Notes under the pieces: model-generated | What the model was told of the DNA's origin: nothing | What the model saw: the letters and a program-made list of their open reading frames with translations, nothing else | The model's database searches: none | Shown here: piece after piece, positions 60,981 to 64,000 of the stretch | Position numbering within the stretch: position 1 is the first letter of the stretch | Layout of the letters: every line of letters starts with the position of its first letter | Assembly (NCBI GenBank): GCA_963698405.1 | Contig: CAVOQT010000009.1 | Location: forward strand, 1 to 64,000 | Direction of reading: 5' to 3' | DNA length: 64,000 bases | Origin: SHZI01 sp963698405 | GTDB lineage: Bacteria > Pseudomonadota > Gammaproteobacteria > Steroidobacterales > GCA-2729495 | Position numbers and translations under genes: made by a program

Positions 60981-62039
60981 TCAAAGTCCGTAGCGCTTCA
61001 TCTTTTCGGCCAGCGTCGTGCGCCGGACCTGGAGTTTCTGGGCAGCGTGCGCAATGACGCCATTGGCCTCATGCAGTGCCCGGCGTATCAGCGAAACCTC
61101 GATCTGTTCGAGATATTCCTTGAGCGGCAGCCCCGCATCGGGCAACTCGATGTCCTGCGGCCGTGGTCCAGCCGCCCGTGCAGCCGCGACCTCCTGGCGA
61201 TCTGATTCACGCAGCGGTGCTGCTGCCGTATAGCGCGTGGGCAGCTGCGGGATATCCACCGCCGTACCCGGATGCAGCACGCACAAGCGCTCAAGCAGAT
61301 TGGATAACTCGCGGATATTTCCCGGCCACGAGTAATGCTTGAGGATGCGTATGGCGCCAGGCGTGACCTGTACCGGCGAGAGTCCGACACTCCGGCAGCG
61401 CTCGATGATGTTGGCGATCAGGTCCGGCAGATCTTCCAGCCGCTCACGCAGCGGCGGCAGCTCGATCGGAAATACGTTGAGCCGGTAGTAGAGATCTTCG
61501 CGAAAGCTGTCGCTCTTGATTGCCGCTTCCAGATTGCGGTGCGTGGCCGCAATGATGCGCACATCGCACTCCCGCGGACGGTTGTTGCCAACCCGCTCAT
61601 AGATCCGTTCCTGCAGCACGCGCAGCAGCTTGACCTGCATCGGCAGGCTCATGTCGCCGATCTCGTCCAGAAACAGGGTGCCGCCCTCGGCTGCCTCGAA
61701 ACGCCCGACGCGGGCGGAAATGGCGCCGGTAAACGCCCCCTTTTCATGACCAAACAGCTCGCTCTCGAGCAGCTCGGCCGGAATCGCCCCGCAGTTGACC
61801 GGCACAAAGGGCTTGTCGGCGCGCGGTGACAGCAGGTGGACGTAACGGGCGACCCACTCCTTGCCGGTACCGGACTCGCCGGTGACCAGTACACTGGTAT
61901 TGAACGGGGCCACCTGCTCGATGAGCCGGCGCACATTGACCATGCGAGCGCTGTGACCGGTCGGAAAGTAGACCGGAGCTGTCGCCGGGGCTATGCCCTC
62001 TGCGCCCGCCTTGTCGGCGGCCTTCGTGATGTCATTCAT
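60981..62039 (-). CDS. fleQ: FleQ-like sigma-54-dependent activator lacking an N-terminal receiver domain
   Basis: A 352-residue bacterial enhancer-binding protein. A short tail (1-25) precedes the AAA+ domain: Walker A GESGTGKE (54-61), GAFTGA (101-106), Walker B TLFLDEIGDM and LPMQVKLLRVLQERIYERVG, all closely resembling FleQ. The C-terminal Fis-type HTH (IAHAAQKLQVRRTTLAEKMKRYGL) also matches FleQ. The FleQ N-terminal REC-like domain is absent, so input comes another way, for instance through FleN or c-di-GMP at the AAA+ domain. ATG 62039 is preferred over one at 62090. Its position next to the flagellar cluster and to HDOD-GGDEF supports a flagellar role. Confidence 0.82.
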   Translation of the reverse strand: MNDITKAADKAGAEGIAPATAPVYFPTGHSARMVNVRRLIEQVAPFNTSVLVTGESGTGKEWVARYVHLLSPRADKPFVPVNCGAIPAELLESELFGHEKGAFTGAISARVGRFEAAEGGTLFLDEIGDMSLPMQVKLLRVLQERIYERVGNNRPRECDVRIIAATHRNLEAAIKSDSFREDLYYRLNVFPIELPPLRERLEDLPDLIANIIERCRSVGLSPVQVTPGAIRILKHYSWPGNIRELSNLLERLCVLHPGTAVDIPQLPTRYTAAAPLRESDRQEVAAARAAGPRPQDIELPDAGLPLKEYLEQIEVSLIRRALHEANGVIAHAAQKLQVRRTTLAEKMKRYGL

Positions 62040-62177
62040 TTTGGATGGGATAAAGGCCCGATGCCGCGCCGAAGTGGCCGGTATGATCAAGTCTGCCCCG
62101 GTTCAAGTCAAACAAAACGCCAATTTCCCGTCGCGCTGGTGGAGCCCCTGGAAGGGATCGGTTAGAGTTTCCAGCCA

Positions 62178-63359
62178 ATGACCCCGCGCCATTCGAGCAC
62201 CAGCCCGCCACCCCCTGCGGTACGCAGCAAATTGCCAGACGTGGGCACCACGATCTTCACCGTGATGTCGCAGCTGGCCGCCGAATGCGAAGCGCTCAAC
62301 CTGACGCAGGGTTCACCTGATTTTCCGCCACCTGTGGGGCTGCTGGACCGCGTCGCCCACCACCTGTACGCCAGCAACAACCAGTACGCACCGATGAGCG
62401 GACTGCCCGCACTGCGTGAACAGATCGCGATCAAGACGCTCAGCCTGTATGGCAGGCAGATTGACCCGGACAGTGAAGTTACCGTTACCTCGGGGGCAAC
62501 CGAGGCACTGTTCAGTGCCATCGAAGCCTGCGTACATCCGGGCGACGAAGTGCTGTGTTTCGATCCAGCCTATGACAGCTACGATCCTGCCGTCCGCCTG
62601 GCCGGCGGAACAGCGGTACACCTGCCGCTGGTGCCGCCACACTTCGGCATTAATTGGGATCAGCTACGTGCGGCGATCACCCCGCGCACGCGACTGATCA
62701 TCCTCAACTCACCGCATAACCCCACCGGCGCAGTGCTTGCGGCTGCCGATATGGCCAGTCTTGAGGCCATCGTGCGTGGTACGAACATCGTGCTGCTCGG
62801 TGATGAGGTCTACGAACACATGGTGTTTGATGGCCAGCGGCACGAAAGCCTGCTGCGCTACCCCGCACTGGCCGAACGCAGCCTGGTGATTTCATCGTTC
62901 GGCAAGACCTATCACGCCACCGGCTGGAAAATCGGCTACTGCATTGCGCCGCCAGCTCTGATGAGCGAGTTCCGGCGCATACATCAGTTCGTGCAGTTCT
63001 GTGTCGTTACACCGATGCAGCGGGCACTGGCCGACTTCATGGTCAGCGACAAGGAACATTATCTCGGACTGCCGGATTTCTATCAGAAGAAGCGTGACTA
63101 CTTCTGTACGCTGCTCAAGCCGTCGCGTCTGCGCTGCACGCCATCGGCCGGCACCTACTTCCAGCTTGCCGATTACAGCGCGATCAGCGACGAACCGGAT
63201 GTGAGCTACGCACAACGCCTGACCCGCGAGGTCGGCGTGGCCTGCATTCCGGTCTCGGTCTTTTACGCCGTACCAGGGGATGCGCGACTGCTGCGCTTCT
63301 GTTTTGCCAAGGATTCATCCACGCTCGAACGTGCCGCAGAGATTCTCTGCCGGCTCTGA
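62178..63359 (+). CDS. Methionine aminotransferase-like PLP aminotransferase (class I)
   Basis: A 393-residue fold-type I aminotransferase resembling YbdL, which prefers methionine and histidine. The PLP lysine is K243 in SSFGKTYHATGWKIGY. Other motifs are LTQGSPDFPPP, NQYAPMSGLPALREQIA, CFDPAYDSYDPAV, NSPHNPTGAV and DEVYEHMVFDG. Substrate is unproven. It is divergent from the fleQ-like gene (138-base gap) and followed after 28 bases by an amidotransferase gene. Confidence 0.88.
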   Translation: MTPRHSSTSPPPPAVRSKLPDVGTTIFTVMSQLAAECEALNLTQGSPDFPPPVGLLDRVAHHLYASNNQYAPMSGLPALREQIAIKTLSLYGRQIDPDSEVTVTSGATEALFSAIEACVHPGDEVLCFDPAYDSYDPAVRLAGGTAVHLPLVPPHFGINWDQLRAAITPRTRLIILNSPHNPTGAVLAAADMASLEAIVRGTNIVLLGDEVYEHMVFDGQRHESLLRYPALAERSLVISSFGKTYHATGWKIGYCIAPPALMSEFRRIHQFVQFCVVTPMQRALADFMVSDKEHYLGLPDFYQKKRDYFCTLLKPSRLRCTPSAGTYFQLADYSAISDEPDVSYAQRLTREVGVACIPVSVFYAVPGDARLLRFCFAKDSSTLERAAEILCRL

Positions 63360-63387
63360 GTTACACCTCTCACCAACCTGAGCACCT

Positions 63388-64000
63388 ATGCATCGTCTGC
63401 TTGTTTTCCAGCACGTCCCGCACGAAATACTCGGCACACTCGATCCATTGCTGAGGGATGCCGGTTTTCGCATCCGCTACCAGAATTTCGGACGGCAACC
63501 CGATGCAGTGCCGGATCTCGATCGCTATCACGGCCTGATCGTGCTCGGCGGTCCGATGAACTGCGATCAGATACACCACTATCCACATCTGGCTACGGAA
63601 ATAGCAGCAATTCGCGAAGCGATCGCCGCACGCAAGCCGGTACTCGGCATCTGTCTTGGCGCACAGCTGCTGGCCTGCGCACTCGGTGCACGGGTTAGCG
63701 CCAATCCGGTCAAGGAGATCGGCTGGTACGATGTCGAACCCACTGCAGAAGGCCGGCGCGACCCGCTGTTTCGTCATTTCTCCGCCAGCGAGAAGATCTT
63801 CCAGTGGCATGGCGACACCTTTGCAATTCCTGACGGCGCGGTGCATCTGGCCTCCTCGCCGGACTGCCGGAACCAGGCCTTCCGCTATGGCGACAACGTC
63901 TATGGTCTGCAGTTTCACCTGGAAGTCGACGAGCCGATGATCCATCGCTGGCTGCATGCGCCGGTAAACGTGCGCGAACTGGAAGGACTGCGCGGCAGGA
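63388..64000 (+). CDS. Class I glutamine amidotransferase-like protein, 3' truncated by the window
   Basis: An open frame of 204 codons that runs off the window edge. The N-terminus MHRLLVFQHVPHEILGTLDP and LIVLGGPMNCDQ match stand-alone GMP-synthase-like amidotransferases. The catalytic cysteine is C89 (GICLGAQLLA), and the His/Glu pair is H177-E179 (GLQFHLEVD). It may hydrolyse glutamine or gamma-glutamyl compounds; substrate cannot be told. It is probably cotranscribed with the aminotransferase. Confidence 0.85.
   Translation, partial: MHRLLVFQHVPHEILGTLDPLLRDAGFRIRYQNFGRQPDAVPDLDRYHGLIVLGGPMNCDQIHHYPHLATEIAAIREAIAARKPVLGICLGAQLLACALGARVSANPVKEIGWYDVEPTAEGRRDPLFRHFSASEKIFQWHGDTFAIPDGAVHLASSPDCRNQAFRYGDNVYGLQFHLEVDEPMIHRWLHAPVNVRELEGLRGR

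Noticed and set aside
1..64000. CRISPR arrays, tRNA or rRNA genes, insertion sequences, prophage
   Set aside because: No spaced direct repeats, tRNA cloverleafs, transposase or phage genes were recognised by reading; a dedicated scan was not possible.

Overview
The window reads as a chromosomal segment of a moderately high-GC gammaproteobacterium (by eye about 60% GC). The evidence is a flagellar locus with the Pseudomonas/Xanthomonas type of gene order and regulators (FleQ-like, FleS/FleR, FlhF/FleN, MotC/MotD), sigma-54 and sigma-28 promoters matching gammaproteobacterial consensus, and a REP-type inverted repeat (GTAGGAGCGGCTTCAGCCGC...) common in Pseudomonas and Xanthomonadales relatives. 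Genus cannot be settled from the sequence. No tRNA, rRNA, CRISPR array, insertion sequence or prophage was seen, and no stretch above 300 bases lacks a gene.

Layout. 1-7.5 kb: a frame-broken RND-type outer-membrane channel gene, then a minus-strand block of envelope and transport genes: MarC-like, a small exported protein, AI-2E, SulP, PPK2 polyphosphate kinase with a coupled small protein, and a dicarboxylate/amino-acid symporter. 7.6-13 kb: a large exported M1-M28-PDZ metallopeptidase fusion, a cysteine synthase family enzyme, and two small proteins. 13-18.6 kb: a minus-strand polyamine cluster (aguA, a deoxyhypusine-synthase-like gene, speA, aguB) preceded by a universal stress protein. 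18.7-20 kb: a His-rich exported protein and an HDOD protein.

20-62 kb is a nearly complete flagellar regulon. It holds flgN-flgM and flgA on the minus strand, then flgBCDEFGHIJKL, fliC, flaG, fliD, fliS, fliT, an atypical PilZ protein, fleSR, fliEFGHIJK, fliLMNOPQR, flhBA, flhF, fleN, fliA, motC, motD, a 55-residue gene, a DUF2802 gene, an HDOD-GGDEF protein and, on the minus strand, a FleQ-like activator. The hierarchy is legible in the DNA: sigma-54 sites precede flgA, flgB, fleS and fliL, and sigma-28 sites precede flgM and fliC. The window ends with a methionine-aminotransferase-like gene and a truncated class I glutamine amidotransferase.

Two things stand out. First, no chemotaxis gene is present at either place where such loci usually carry them (before flgB and between fliA and motC), and the FliM N-terminus has a degenerate CheY-binding motif, while c-di-GMP-related proteins (PilZ-like, HDOD-GGDEF) sit inside or beside the cluster. 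Second, coding frames are broken by single-base indels in two tight patches (1-1.7 kb and 27.2-35.2 kb, the latter hitting flgI, flgJ, flgK, flgL, fliC and fliD), while about 54 kb elsewhere is clean. This looks more like local assembly or sequencing error than decay, but it has to be resolved before the filament genes are called functional or dead.
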